A program made the position numbers and the translations under genes. A model generated the notes under the pieces. It did not search any database. It was not told the origin of the DNA and saw only the letters and a program-made list of their open reading frames with translations. A DNA stretch of 64,000 bases from Paucibacter sediminis (GTDB taxonomy: Bacteria; Pseudomonadota; Gammaproteobacteria; Burkholderiales; Burkholderiaceae_C): the NCBI RefSeq assembly GCF_030254645.1, contig NZ_CP116346.1:1034001-1098000 (forward strand), read 5' to 3'. Within the stretch, counting starts at the first letter, position 1, and each line of letters begins with the position of its first letter. Shown here in pieces: positions 55,382 to 63,394 of this stretch.

Positions 55382-56824
55382 ATGTCCAGGGCTTCCGCCT
55401 CGTGCGGAAGCCCTTTGCTTTTGCGCCAGGCCTCGGGCGCCGCCGATCATGCACGCGGGCTGAGCGAGTTCCTGGCCGGCCTGCATGCGCTTCCCCCCGG
55501 TGGTGGCGCCGGCCCTGGCGGCCCGCGCGTGGCGGTGGTCGGTTCCGGCATTGCGGGTCTTTCGGCCGCCTGGGCGCTCAGCCGCCACGCCGATGTCACG
55601 CTGTTCGAGGCCGGGGACTATTTCGGTGGCCACACGCACACCGTCGACATCACGCTGCAGGGTCAGCGGCACGGCGTCGACACCGGCTTCCTGGTCTTCA
55701 ACGAGCGCACCTACCCGCTGCTGATCCAGTTGTTCGCGCAGCTGGGGGTGGAGGTCGCGGCCAGCGACATGTCCTTCTCGGTCCAGCTGCCCGAGCTGGC
55801 CCTCGAATGGAGCGGCTCCAACCTCAACAGCGTGTTCGCCCAGCGTCGCAATCTGCTGCGCCCCGCGTTCTGGGGCATGTTGCAGGATCTGCTGCGCTTC
55901 AACCGCCTCTGCACCGCACTGGCCGAGCGCGGCAGCGAAGCCGCACTGTCGCAATCGATCGGCGACTTCCTCGGCGAGCAGCGCTTTGGCGAGGCCTTCC
56001 GGCGCTGGTATCTGCTGCCCATGGTGGCCTGCATCTGGTCATGCCCGACCGCGCAGATGCTGCAGTTCCCAATCCGCACGCTGATCCGCTTCTGCCACAA
56101 CCATGGGCTGCTGCAGGTGACGCAGCGGCCGCAGTGGTTCACGGTGCGCGGTGGCGCACGCCACTATGTGGACAAGCTGCTGCCGCAGATCCGGCACAAG
56201 CGCCTGAACTGCGCCGTCCATGCGGTGGAGCGTTGCGGCACGCAGCTCAGGGTGCACAGCGGCGCCGGCACCGAGCTGTTCGATGAGGTGGTGCTGGCCG
56301 GCCACAGCGACCAGTCGCTGGCCCTGCTCGGCAACGCCAGCCTGCAGGAGCGCCAGATCCTCGGCAGCATCGGCTACCACCGCAACCGCGCCGTGCTGCA
56401 TACCGACGCGGGCCTGCTGCCGCAGCGCCGGCGCGCCTGGGCGGCCTGGAACTACGAACATGGCGGCAGCGCCGGCCAGCTCCGGCGCGGGCGCGAAGAC
56501 CAGGCGGTCTGCCTGCATTACCTGCTCAACCGGCTGCAGCCCCTGCCCTGGCAGCAGCCGGTGCTGGTGTCGCTGAACCCGGTGCGCGAGCCGGCTGCCG
56601 CGCAGGTGCTGGGCGAGTTCGACTACGCGCATCCGGTGTTCGACCTGCCCGCCGTGCGTGCCCAGGAGCGCCTGCACGAGATCCAGGGCCGCGATCATCT
56701 CTGGTACTGCGGCGCCTGGACCCGCTATGGCTTTCACGAGGATGGCCTGCTGTCGGGCCTGGGCGTGGCCAAGCGCATGCTGGAACATTGGGCCGCGCGT
56801 GCCCCGGCCGGAGCCACACCGTGA
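55382..56824 (+). CDS. FAD-dependent amine-oxidase-type oxidoreductase
   Basis: A flavoprotein of about 430-480 residues whose conserved part begins at VAVVGSGIAGLSAAWALSRHADVTLFEAGDYFGGHTHTVD (GTG at 55529), the FAD-binding motif of the amine-oxidase and phytoene-desaturase superfamily. It continues DTGFLVFNERTYP and ends WYCGAWTRYGFHEDGLLSGLGVAKRML. The start is uncertain: the ATG at 55382 lies immediately before a terminator hairpin, so a TTG (55415 or 55421) or the GTG at 55529 may be used. It overlaps the DUF1365 gene by 4 nt (GTGA). Relatives sit beside cfa-like genes in light and singlet-oxygen regulons; a role in acyl-chain oxidation is inferred. Confidence 0.85.
   Translation: MSRASASCGSPLLLRQASGAADHARGLSEFLAGLHALPPGGGAGPGGPRVAVVGSGIAGLSAAWALSRHADVTLFEAGDYFGGHTHTVDITLQGQRHGVDTGFLVFNERTYPLLIQLFAQLGVEVAASDMSFSVQLPELALEWSGSNLNSVFAQRRNLLRPAFWGMLQDLLRFNRLCTALAERGSEAALSQSIGDFLGEQRFGEAFRRWYLLPMVACIWSCPTAQMLQFPIRTLIRFCHNHGLLQVTQRPQWFTVRGGARHYVDKLLPQIRHKRLNCAVHAVERCGTQLRVHSGAGTELFDEVVLAGHSDQSLALLGNASLQERQILGSIGYHRNRAVLHTDAGLLPQRRRAWAAWNYEHGGSAGQLRRGREDQAVCLHYLLNRLQPLPWQQPVLVSLNPVREPAAAQVLGEFDYAHPVFDLPAVRAQERLHEIQGRDHLWYCGAWTRYGFHEDGLLSGLGVAKRMLEHWAARAPAGATP
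55388..55422 (+). terminator. Intrinsic terminator in front of the lipid operon
   Basis: AGGGCTTCCGC (55388-55398) and GCGGAAGCCCT (55404-55414) form a perfect 11-bp stem with a CTCGT loop, followed by TTGCTTTT. It overlaps the first codons after the ATG at 55382, so transcription from the upstream promoter would be ended or attenuated here before the operon. Confidence 0.8.
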
Positions 56825-57594
56825 GCAGCAGCGCCTGGCCGCAGCAGGCGCTGCTGGGCATGGGCCGGGTGCGCCACACGCGCCTGCGCCCGGCCCGGCA
56901 CCATTTCAGCTATGCCAGCTACTTCCTGATGCTGCCGCTGCGGCGCCTGCGCGAACAGCCCTGCGCGGCCCTGCATCGCAACGGCTTCGGCTGGCTGAGC
57001 TTTCACGACGCCGACCATGGCGACGGCGGGCCCGACTGCCTGCACTGGCTGGATGCGCTGCTGGCGCGCGAGGGCATCGACGACGCCACCGGCGAGGTCT
57101 GGCTGCACTGCCTGCCGCGCGTGCTGGGCTATGCCTTCAAGCCGGTGAGCTTCTGGTACTGCGAGCGCGCCGACGGCGCGCTGGCCGCCATCGTGGTGGA
57201 GGTTAACAACACCTTCGGTGAACGCCACTGCTATCTGCTGCAGGGCGCGCAGCTGGGGCGCGAGCTGCGTGCCCACAAGGTCTTCCATGTCTCGCCCTTC
57301 TGCCGCGTCGGCGGGCATTACCGCTTCCGCTTCATGCATGCCTGGCAGGCCGGGCGCGCGCGCACCGTGGCGCGTATCGATCACCACGACGAGGCCGGCG
57401 CGCTGCTGGAGACCAGCGTCAGCGGCGAGCTGCAGCCGCTCAGCGAGCGCAGCGCCCGCGCGGCCTTTCTTGCCATGCCCTGGCTGAGCGCCGCCGTGAT
57501 GGCGCGCATTCACTGGCAGGCGCTCAGGCTCTGGCTCAAGCGTGTGCCCTTCTTCCGCAAGCCGGCCGAGCCGCCCCGATTCCTGACCCGCTGA
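56821..57594 (+). CDS. DUF1365 domain-containing protein
   Basis: A 257-residue DUF1365 protein. Family marks are GMGRVRHTRLRPARHHFSYASYFLMLPL, LHCLPRVLGYAFKPVSFWYC, VVEVNNTFGERHCYLL and KVFHVSPFCRVGGHYRFRF. The function is unknown; the family almost always lies between an FAD oxidoreductase and a Cfa-like methyltransferase, as here, suggesting a shared lipid-modifying pathway. The GTG start at 56821 overlaps the preceding stop, and the cfa-like gene follows after 26 nt. Confidence 0.92.
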   Translation: MSSSAWPQQALLGMGRVRHTRLRPARHHFSYASYFLMLPLRRLREQPCAALHRNGFGWLSFHDADHGDGGPDCLHWLDALLAREGIDDATGEVWLHCLPRVLGYAFKPVSFWYCERADGALAAIVVEVNNTFGERHCYLLQGAQLGRELRAHKVFHVSPFCRVGGHYRFRFMHAWQAGRARTVARIDHHDEAGALLETSVSGELQPLSERSARAAFLAMPWLSAAVMARIHWQALRLWLKRVPFFRKPAEPPRFLTR

Positions 57595-57620
57595 CGGCCT
57601 CGCCAGAAACCGCCACCACG

Positions 57621-58841
57621 ATGAACTCGACCACCTGCACCAACCGCTTCGGCCTGCCGGAGAGCGCCCCCGGCGCCGCGCGCCGGGTATTCCGCCTGCT
57701 CAGCCTGCTCCAGCATGGCAGCCTGGACGTGCAGCTGCCCGACGGCAGCCAGCTGCATTTCGGCCGGCATGAGGGGCCGCGGGCGGCGCTGCGCATCAAG
57801 TCCTGGGAGGTCTGCGCCGCCGCCCTGCGCGCCGGCGACATCGGCTTTGCGGAAAGCTATGTGGCGGGCGACTGGAGCACGCCCGACCTCTGCGCCCTGC
57901 TGGAGCTGCTGGTGCGCAACCGCGAGGCGCTGGAGCGCGTGGTCTACGGCCGCTGGTGGGGCGCGCTGGCCTACCGCATCAGGCATTGGCTCAACCGCAA
58001 CAGCCGCGAGGGCAGCCGCAAGAACATCCACGCGCACTACGACCTCGGCAACAATTTCTACAAGCTCTGGCTGGACCCGAGCATGAACTACTCGAGCGCC
58101 TGGTTTGACGGCGACCGCCGCCAGCCCCTGGCGCAGGCGCAACAGGCCAAGATGCGGCGTGCCCTGCGCGAATGCGAGCTGCAGCCGGGCCAGCGCGTGC
58201 TCGAGATCGGCTGCGGCTGGGGCGCCGTGGCCGAGACCGCCACGCGCGACTTCGGCGCGCGGCTCACCGGGGTGACGCTGTCGAGCGAGCAACTTGCCTG
58301 GGCCCAGCAGCGCCTGCAAGGCGCCGGCCTGGCCGAGCGCGCCGAGCTGCGCTTCCAGGACTACCGCGACATCGCTGACGCCCCCTTCGACGCCATCGTC
58401 TCGATCGAGATGTTCGAAGCGGTGGGCCGGCAGTACTGGGATGGCTACTTCCAGACCCTGCGCGACAAGCTCAAGCCCGGCGGTCGCGCCTGCATCCAGA
58501 GCATCACCATCCGCGACGATCTGTTCGAGCGCTACACGCGCTCCAGCGACTTCATCCAGCAATACATCTTCCCCGGCGGCATGCTGCCCAGCCCCAGCCA
58601 GTTCCGCGCCCATGCGGCCAGGGCCGGCCTGCGCGTGGTCAACGAGCTGGCCTTCGGGCTCGACTATGCCGAGACGCTGAAGCGCTGGCGCGAGGCCTTC
58701 CTGGCCCAGGAGGCGACGGTGCGCGAGCAGGGCTTCGACACCCGCTTCATGCGGCTGTGGGAGTTCTACCTGGCCTATTGCGAAGCCGCCTTCGCGGCCG
58801 GCAATACCGATGTCATGCAGTTCACGCTGCGGCGGGATTGA
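57621..58841 (+). CDS. cfa: Cyclopropane-fatty-acyl-phospholipid synthase family methyltransferase
   Basis: A 406-residue SAM-dependent enzyme acting on unsaturated acyl chains in membrane phospholipids. The N-terminal lipid-interacting domain includes IKSWEVCAAALRAGDIGFAESYVAGDW; then comes the catalytic domain with the signature HYDLGNNFYKLWLDPSMNYSSAWF, the SAM loop VLEIGCGWGAVAE, SIEMFEAVG and the bicarbonate-site region (RDDLFERYTRSSDFIQQYIFPGG). It may form cyclopropane rings or, as Cfa-like enzymes of furan fatty acid pathways do, methylate the chain. The sequence does not decide between these. Confidence 0.93.
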   Translation: MNSTTCTNRFGLPESAPGAARRVFRLLSLLQHGSLDVQLPDGSQLHFGRHEGPRAALRIKSWEVCAAALRAGDIGFAESYVAGDWSTPDLCALLELLVRNREALERVVYGRWWGALAYRIRHWLNRNSREGSRKNIHAHYDLGNNFYKLWLDPSMNYSSAWFDGDRRQPLAQAQQAKMRRALRECELQPGQRVLEIGCGWGAVAETATRDFGARLTGVTLSSEQLAWAQQRLQGAGLAERAELRFQDYRDIADAPFDAIVSIEMFEAVGRQYWDGYFQTLRDKLKPGGRACIQSITIRDDLFERYTRSSDFIQQYIFPGGMLPSPSQFRAHAARAGLRVVNELAFGLDYAETLKRWREAFLAQEATVREQGFDTRFMRLWEFYLAYCEAAFAAGNTDVMQFTLRRD

Positions 58842-58848
58842 GGCCGCG

Positions 58849-59385
58849 ATGCCGCGGCGCCGCGTCCTGCTGAGCCTGGCCGCCGCGCTGTGCTGGCCGG
58901 CCGCCCGCGCACGCCCCGCCCCGCCGGAGCTGGCGGGCCTGCATTTGCAGGGCCAGGCGCGCATGCGTTTCTTCGGCCTGGCCATCTACGACATCCGGCT
59001 GTGGGTCAGGGAGCGCGTCGATGCGCGCAACTGGCCCGAGCAGCCGCTGGCGCTGGAGCTGGAATACGCGCGCAGCCTGCGCGGCGCCGAGATTGCCAAG
59101 CGCTCGCTGCAGGAGATGCGCCGCCAGGCCGAGATCGCCGACGCCGCGGCGCAGCGCTGGCTGGCCGAGATGCAGCAGAGTTTTCCGGATGTGCAGGCGG
59201 GCGACCGCCTCAGCGGGCAGCTGCTGCCGGCGCAGGGAGCCCAGTTCTTCGTCAACGGCCGGCGCGGCCGGCTGATCGCCGAGCCCGAGTTCGCGCGGCT
59301 GTTCTTCGGCATCTGGCTGTCGGAGCGCAGCTCCGAGCCCGGCCTGCGCAACACCCTGCTGGAGGGCCGGCATGACGGCGGCTGA
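58849..59385 (+). CDS. Chalcone isomerase-like exported protein
   Basis: A 178-residue protein with a short signal peptide (PRRRVLLSLAAALCWPAARARP) and a chalcone-isomerase-like domain (LAGLHLQGQARMRFFGLAIYDIRLWV, and GAQFFVNGRRGRLIAEPEFARLFFGIWLSE). Bacterial members are not flavonoid enzymes; fatty-acid binding is known for the fold in plants. The ATG at 58849 is 7 nt after the cfa-like stop, and its end overlaps the MFS gene by 14 nt, so it is firmly part of the operon. Confidence 0.88.
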   Translation: MPRRRVLLSLAAALCWPAARARPAPPELAGLHLQGQARMRFFGLAIYDIRLWVRERVDARNWPEQPLALELEYARSLRGAEIAKRSLQEMRRQAEIADAAAQRWLAEMQQSFPDVQAGDRLSGQLLPAQGAQFFVNGRRGRLIAEPEFARLFFGIWLSERSSEPGLRNTLLEGRHDGG

Positions 59386-60649
59386 ACTCGGCGCGCTGGC
59401 CGGCCTGCGCTATGGCGCGCTGGGCTTTCCGCTCGCCTTCGTGGCGCTGCCGCTGTATGTGAACCTGCCGGCGCACTATGCGCAGCAGTACGGCGTGCCG
59501 CTGGCGACGCTGGGGCTGCTGCTGCTGGTGTCGCGCGCGCTCGATGCCCTGGCCGACCCCTTCATCGGCCTGGCCTGCGATCGCTGGCTGCGGCGCGGCC
59601 CGCGCCCGCTGTTCGCGCTGCTGAGCCTGGCCGCGCTGCTGCTGGCCGCGGCCTTTGCCGCCCTGTTCCACCCGCCCGCCTGGGGCCCGACGGGCCTGCT
59701 GGCCTGGTGCGCGCTGATGCTGATGGCGGCCTACCTGGCCTACAGCCTGCTCAGCGTGATGCACCAGGCCTGGGGCGCCAGCCTGGGCGGCAGCGCCGTG
59801 CAGCAGACGCGCATCGCGGCCTGGCGCGAAGGGCTGGCCCTGGCCGGCGTGATCTGCGCCTCGGTGCTGCCCGGCCTGGCTGGCATCGGCGCCACCAGCC
59901 TGCTGCTGCCCCTGGCGCTGGCCCTGGCGCTGCTGGGTCTGTGGGGCGCACCCCGGGGGCGGCCCGGGCAGGCCACCGCGCCGCGCCCGGACCCCTGGCT
60001 GGCCTGGCGCGTGCCGGGCTTTCGGCGCCTGCTGCCGGTGTTCCTGCTGAACGGCGTGGCCGCCGCCATCCCGGCCACGCTGCTGCTGTTCTTCGTGCGC
60101 GACCGCCTGCAGACGCCGCAGGCCGAGGGCCTCTACCTGGGCAGCTATTTCGCCGCCGCGGCACTGTCGATGCCGCTCTGGCTGCGCGCCGTGGCGCGCT
60201 TCGGCCAGGCGCGCAGCTGGCTGATGGCGATGCTGCTGGCGCTGGCCTGCTTTGCCTGGGCGGCCAGCCTGCCGAGCGGCGCGGTGGCGGGTTTCACCCT
60301 GGTCTGCCTGGGGTCAGGTCTTGCCTTGGGCGCCGACCTGAGCATCCCCGCCGCCATGCTCGCACGCGTGCTGCAGGCGGCCGGGCTGAGCGGCCGGGCC
60401 GAGGGTGTCTTCTTCGGCTGGTGGAACCTCTGCAACAAGCTCAATCTGGCGCTGGCCGCCGGGCTGGCGCTGCCGCTGCTCGGCGCGCTGGGCTATGCGC
60501 CGGGGCAGCGCGAACCCCAGGCATTGCAAGCCCTGACCCTGGCCTATGGCGCCCTGCCCTGCCTGCTGAAGGCCGCTGCCGCGGCCTTGCTCTATCTGCT
60601 GTGGATACGCCGCGAGCCAGGTGCGCTGCGGCTGAAGGAAGCCCGATGA
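59372..60649 (+). CDS. MFS transporter (GPH sodium:galactoside symporter-like)
   Basis: A 425-residue membrane protein with about twelve TM helices. The N-terminal half has the conserved DxxxDPxxG-type loop (SRALDALADPFIGLACDRW), typical of the GPH branch of the major facilitator superfamily. The second half includes GLYLGSYFAAAALSMPLWLRAVARFG. Despite the family name, the context (lipid modification) makes a lysophospholipid- or lipid-related substrate more plausible than a sugar; this is inference. Overlaps both neighbours. Confidence 0.9.
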   Translation: MTAAELGALAGLRYGALGFPLAFVALPLYVNLPAHYAQQYGVPLATLGLLLLVSRALDALADPFIGLACDRWLRRGPRPLFALLSLAALLLAAAFAALFHPPAWGPTGLLAWCALMLMAAYLAYSLLSVMHQAWGASLGGSAVQQTRIAAWREGLALAGVICASVLPGLAGIGATSLLLPLALALALLGLWGAPRGRPGQATAPRPDPWLAWRVPGFRRLLPVFLLNGVAAAIPATLLLFFVRDRLQTPQAEGLYLGSYFAAAALSMPLWLRAVARFGQARSWLMAMLLALACFAWAASLPSGAVAGFTLVCLGSGLALGADLSIPAAMLARVLQAAGLSGRAEGVFFGWWNLCNKLNLALAAGLALPLLGALGYAPGQREPQALQALTLAYGALPCLLKAAAAALLYLLWIRREPGALRLKEAR

Positions 60650-61182
60650 CAGCTCTCACCCGCCGCCGCACCCTGCTGCTGAGCACCCTGGCCCTGGCGG
60701 GCTGTGCCACTGCCCCCGAGCCGGCCGACTACGCGCGCGAGGCGCCGGCACTGGACCTGCGCAGCTATTTCAACGGCCCCTTGATCGCGCATGGCATCTT
60801 CACCGATCGCGCCGGCAAGGTGCAGCGCCGTTTCATCGTCCGGCTGCTGGGGCGCTGGCAGGGCGACGAGGGCGTGCTGGAAGAGGACTTCGAGTACAGC
60901 GATGGCGCCAGGGAGCGCCGCGTCTGGCAGCTCAAGCGCCTGGGTGACGGCCGCTGGAGCGGCCGCGCCGCTGACGTGCTGGGCGAGGCGCAGGGCATGT
61001 CGGCGGGCAATGCGCTGCGCTGGAGCTACACGCTGAAGCTGCCGGTGGACGGCAAGGTCGTCGAGGTGGACTTCGACGACTGGATGTACCTGCTGGACGA
61101 CAAGGTCATGCTCAACAAGGCGCAGATGAGCAAGTTCGGCATCCGCCTGGGCGAGGTCACGCTGTCGTTCCGGAAGCTCTGA
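60646..61182 (+). CDS. DUF3833 family lipoprotein
   Basis: A 178-residue lipoprotein: signal peptide with lipobox LALAGCA, then a lipocalin-like beta domain (LDLRSYFNGPLIAHGIFTDRAGKVQRRFIV, EGVLEEDFEYSDGARERRVWQLK, and DDWMYLLDDKVMLNKAQMSKFGIRLGEVTLSF). The family's function is unknown; its recurring place beside cfa-like and SDR genes suggests a periplasmic lipid-binding role. The ATG overlaps the MFS stop (ATGA). Confidence 0.9.
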   Translation: MTALTRRRTLLLSTLALAGCATAPEPADYAREAPALDLRSYFNGPLIAHGIFTDRAGKVQRRFIVRLLGRWQGDEGVLEEDFEYSDGARERRVWQLKRLGDGRWSGRAADVLGEAQGMSAGNALRWSYTLKLPVDGKVVEVDFDDWMYLLDDKVMLNKAQMSKFGIRLGEVTLSFRKL

Positions 61183-61184
61183 AC

Positions 61185-61979
61185 ATGGCGCTCAACCCCA
61201 AGCTGCAGGACTGGGAGGGCAAGGTGGTCTGGCTGGTCGGCGCGTCCAGCGGCATCGGCCAGGCGCTCGCCACCGCGCTGCATGCGCGCGGCGCGCGCGT
61301 CTGCGTGTCGGCGCGCCAGGCGGCGCGCCTGCAGGACTTCGCGCGCGCGCATCCCGGCAGCCTGGCCCTGCCGCTGGATGTGCTGGACCCCGGCGCCCTG
61401 CCGCAGGCGCTGCGCCAGATCCTGCGCCAGCACGGGCGCATCGACCTGTGCGTCTACTGCGCCGGCCATTACCAGGCCATGGGCGCGGCGCAGTTCTCAC
61501 TGGCCGAGGCCCAGCGTCACCTCGACATCAACTACGTCGGCGCGCTGAATCTGCTGGCGGTGCTGCTGCCGCAGCTGGCCCTGCAATCGCACCAGGGCCG
61601 GGGCGGGCACCTCAGCCTGGTGTCGAGCGTGGCCGGCTACCGCGGCCTGCCGAGGTCGATGGCCTACGGGCCCAGCAAGGCCGCGCTGACCCATCTGGCC
61701 GAGGTGCTCTACCTGGATCTGCAGCCGCTGCGGCTGGGGGTGTCGGTGGTGCATCCAGGCTTTGTGGCCACGCCGTTGACGGCGCGCAACGACTTCCACA
61801 TGCCAGCGCTGCTCAGCCCCGAGCAGGCCGCCCAGGCGATGCTGCGCGGCTGGGCGCGCGGCGCCTTCGAGATCCATTTCCCCAAGCGTTTCACGCTCTG
61901 GCTCAAGCTCATGCGCATGCTGCCCTATGGCCTGTACTTCCGGCTCGTGCGGCGCGCGACCTCGCCTTCCCAGTCATGA
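61185..61979 (+). CDS. SDR family oxidoreductase
   Basis: A 264-residue short-chain dehydrogenase/reductase. The NAD(P) site is VVWLVGASSGIGQALATAL, the NAG-like motif appears as YCAGHYQAM, and the active site has Ser in LVSSVAGYRG with YGPSK as the YxxxK pair. A hydrophobic C terminus (LWLKLMRMLPYGLYFRLV) suggests membrane association. It starts 2 nt after DUF3833 and overlaps the next gene by 4 nt. The substrate is unknown, presumably a lipid intermediate. Confidence 0.93.
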   Translation: MALNPKLQDWEGKVVWLVGASSGIGQALATALHARGARVCVSARQAARLQDFARAHPGSLALPLDVLDPGALPQALRQILRQHGRIDLCVYCAGHYQAMGAAQFSLAEAQRHLDINYVGALNLLAVLLPQLALQSHQGRGGHLSLVSSVAGYRGLPRSMAYGPSKAALTHLAEVLYLDLQPLRLGVSVVHPGFVATPLTARNDFHMPALLSPEQAAQAMLRGWARGAFEIHFPKRFTLWLKLMRMLPYGLYFRLVRRATSPSQS

Positions 61980-62419
61980 CCACAGCCCCACGACACCCCG
62001 ACAAGCGCATGGCGGCATTGATCGCCTATTTCGAGCAGCTCGGCACCGCCGATCTGGCGCGCCTGGACGAGCGCTACACGGAGCAGGCCTTCTTCAAGGA
62101 TCCGTTCAACGAGGTGCAGGGTCTGGCCGGCATCGAGCGCGTATTCGCCCATATGTTCGAGACCCTGGCCTCGCCCCGCTTCGTGGTGCTGGATGCGATC
62201 ACGCAGGGCTCCCAGGGCTTCATCAGCTGGGACTTCCTGTTCCGGCTCAAGGGCGAGACCCAGGAGCGCCGCATCCATGGCAGCAGCCATCTGCGCTTCG
62301 CTCCCGACGGCCGCGTGGCCTACCACCGCGATTACTGGGACGCCGCCGAGCAGTTTTATGAGCAAGTGCCGCTGCTGGGCACGCTGCTACGCCTGATCAA
62401 GCGCCGGCTGCGCGCCTGA
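61976..62419 (+). CDS. NTF2-like (SnoaL-type) protein
   Basis: A 147-residue protein of the nuclear transport factor 2-like fold: helix LIAYFEQLGTADLARLDERYTEQAFFKDPFNEVQGLAGIERVFAHMFETL, then the beta sheet with SWDFLFRLKGE and GSSHLRFAPDGRVAYHRDYWDAAEQFYEQVPLLG. Such proteins can be small enzymes or binding proteins; role unknown. It is the last gene of the operon; its stop abuts the convergent corA stop with no spacer and no terminator. Confidence 0.88.
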   Translation: MTTAPRHPDKRMAALIAYFEQLGTADLARLDERYTEQAFFKDPFNEVQGLAGIERVFAHMFETLASPRFVVLDAITQGSQGFISWDFLFRLKGETQERRIHGSSHLRFAPDGRVAYHRDYWDAAEQFYEQVPLLGTLLRLIKRRLRA

Positions 62420-63394
62420 TCAGCGCAGCCAGCCCTTGCGGCGGAAGTACACAAAGGGCGCGGCCACCGTCGCGACCATCAGCAACAGCGCGAAGGGATA
62501 GCCCCACTCCCAATCCAGCTCGGGCATGTGCTTGAAGTTCATGCCGTAGATGCTGGCGATCAGCGTCGGCGGCAGCAGCGCCACGCTGGCCACCGAGAAG
62601 ATCTTGATGATCTTGTTCTGGTTGATGTTGATGAAACCGACGGTCGCATCCATCAGGAAGTTGATCTTGTCGAACAGGAAGGCGGTGTGCGAGTCCAGCG
62701 AGTCGATGTCGCGCAGGATCTGGCGCGACTCCTCGAACTGCTCGGCATTGAGCATGCGGCTGCGCATCATGAAGCTGACCGCGCGGCGCGTGTCCATCAC
62801 ATTGCGGCGGATACGGCCGTTCAAGTCTTCCTCGCGCGCGATCGCCGCCAGCACCTCGCCGGCCTCGGTGTCGTTGACGTCCTTCTTCAGCACGCGCGCA
62901 CTGACCTTCTCGAGGTTGTCGTAGATGCCTTCCAGCACATCGGCCGAGTACTCGGCGTCGGCGTCGTAGAGCTTGAGCAGCACATCCTTGGCATCCTCGA
63001 TCAGGGCCGGGATGCGGCGCGCCCGCAGGCGCAAGAGGCGGAACACCGGCAGGTCCTCGTTGTGCACCGAGAACAGCACGTTGTTGTAGAGGATGAAGGC
63101 CACGCGCACATTGCGCGCCGACTCGTCGTCGTCGATCAGGAAGTCGGAGCGGATGTGCAGCTCACCGTTGTCTTCCTCGTAGAAGCGCGCCGACTCCTCC
63201 AGGTCTTCGTCGACGATGTCCTCGGGGATGGTGAGCCCGAAGCGATCGCGTATCCAGCCCTTTTCTTCCTGGGTCGGGCTTTCCAGGTCGACCCAGATCG
63301 GCCGGCTCAGGGCCAGGTCTTCGGCGGTTTCGATTTCTTCCTGGAACAGCCCGCCCTTGAGGCGGCCGTTGTCCAGCGTGAACACGTTCAGCAT
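62420..63394 (-). CDS. corA: Magnesium/cobalt transport protein CorA
   Basis: A 324-residue CorA-type divalent cation channel. The N-terminal cytoplasmic domain is alpha/beta, followed by a long helix and two C-terminal TM helices. TM1 ends in the diagnostic YGMNF pore motif (IYGMNFKHMPELDW) and TM2 is YPFALLLMVATVAAPFVYF, ending in the basic RRKGWLR. It is convergent with the lipid operon and divergent from hpf. Cobalt is a conceivable substrate, which is of interest next to a B12-dependent regulator, but Mg is the usual cargo. Confidence 0.94.
   Translation of the reverse strand: MLNVFTLDNGRLKGGLFQEEIETAEDLALSRPIWVDLESPTQEEKGWIRDRFGLTIPEDIVDEDLEESARFYEEDNGELHIRSDFLIDDDESARNVRVAFILYNNVLFSVHNEDLPVFRLLRLRARRIPALIEDAKDVLLKLYDADAEYSADVLEGIYDNLEKVSARVLKKDVNDTEAGEVLAAIAREEDLNGRIRRNVMDTRRAVSFMMRSRMLNAEQFEESRQILRDIDSLDSHTAFLFDKINFLMDATVGFININQNKIIKIFSVASVALLPPTLIASIYGMNFKHMPELDWEWGYPFALLLMVATVAAPFVYFRRKGWLR

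Larger units (their letters stand above)
54982..55422 (+). ncRNA. Candidate structured leader RNA or small RNA upstream of the lipid operon
   Basis: About 440 nt between the predicted start and a perfect terminator, with no supported gene. The frame from 55088 is open, but its third codon positions lack the strong G/C bias of real genes here. Potential stems: 55119-55125 with 55134-55140; 55203-55210 with 55219-55226 (CGGCTGCC/GGCAGCCG); 55262-55267 with 55274-55279; and CCCC/GGGG near 55293-55306. A C/T-only stretch (about 55326-55349, with TCCTCC repeats) resembles an anti-Shine-Dalgarno region. I found no B12 box (GCCACTG). Not a family I recognise. Confidence 0.45.

Noticed and set aside
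54982-55388. Cobalamin riboswitch in the leader of the lipid operon
   Set aside because: Considered because the regulator binds B12, but no B12 box (GCCACTG) or typical core arrangement is present.
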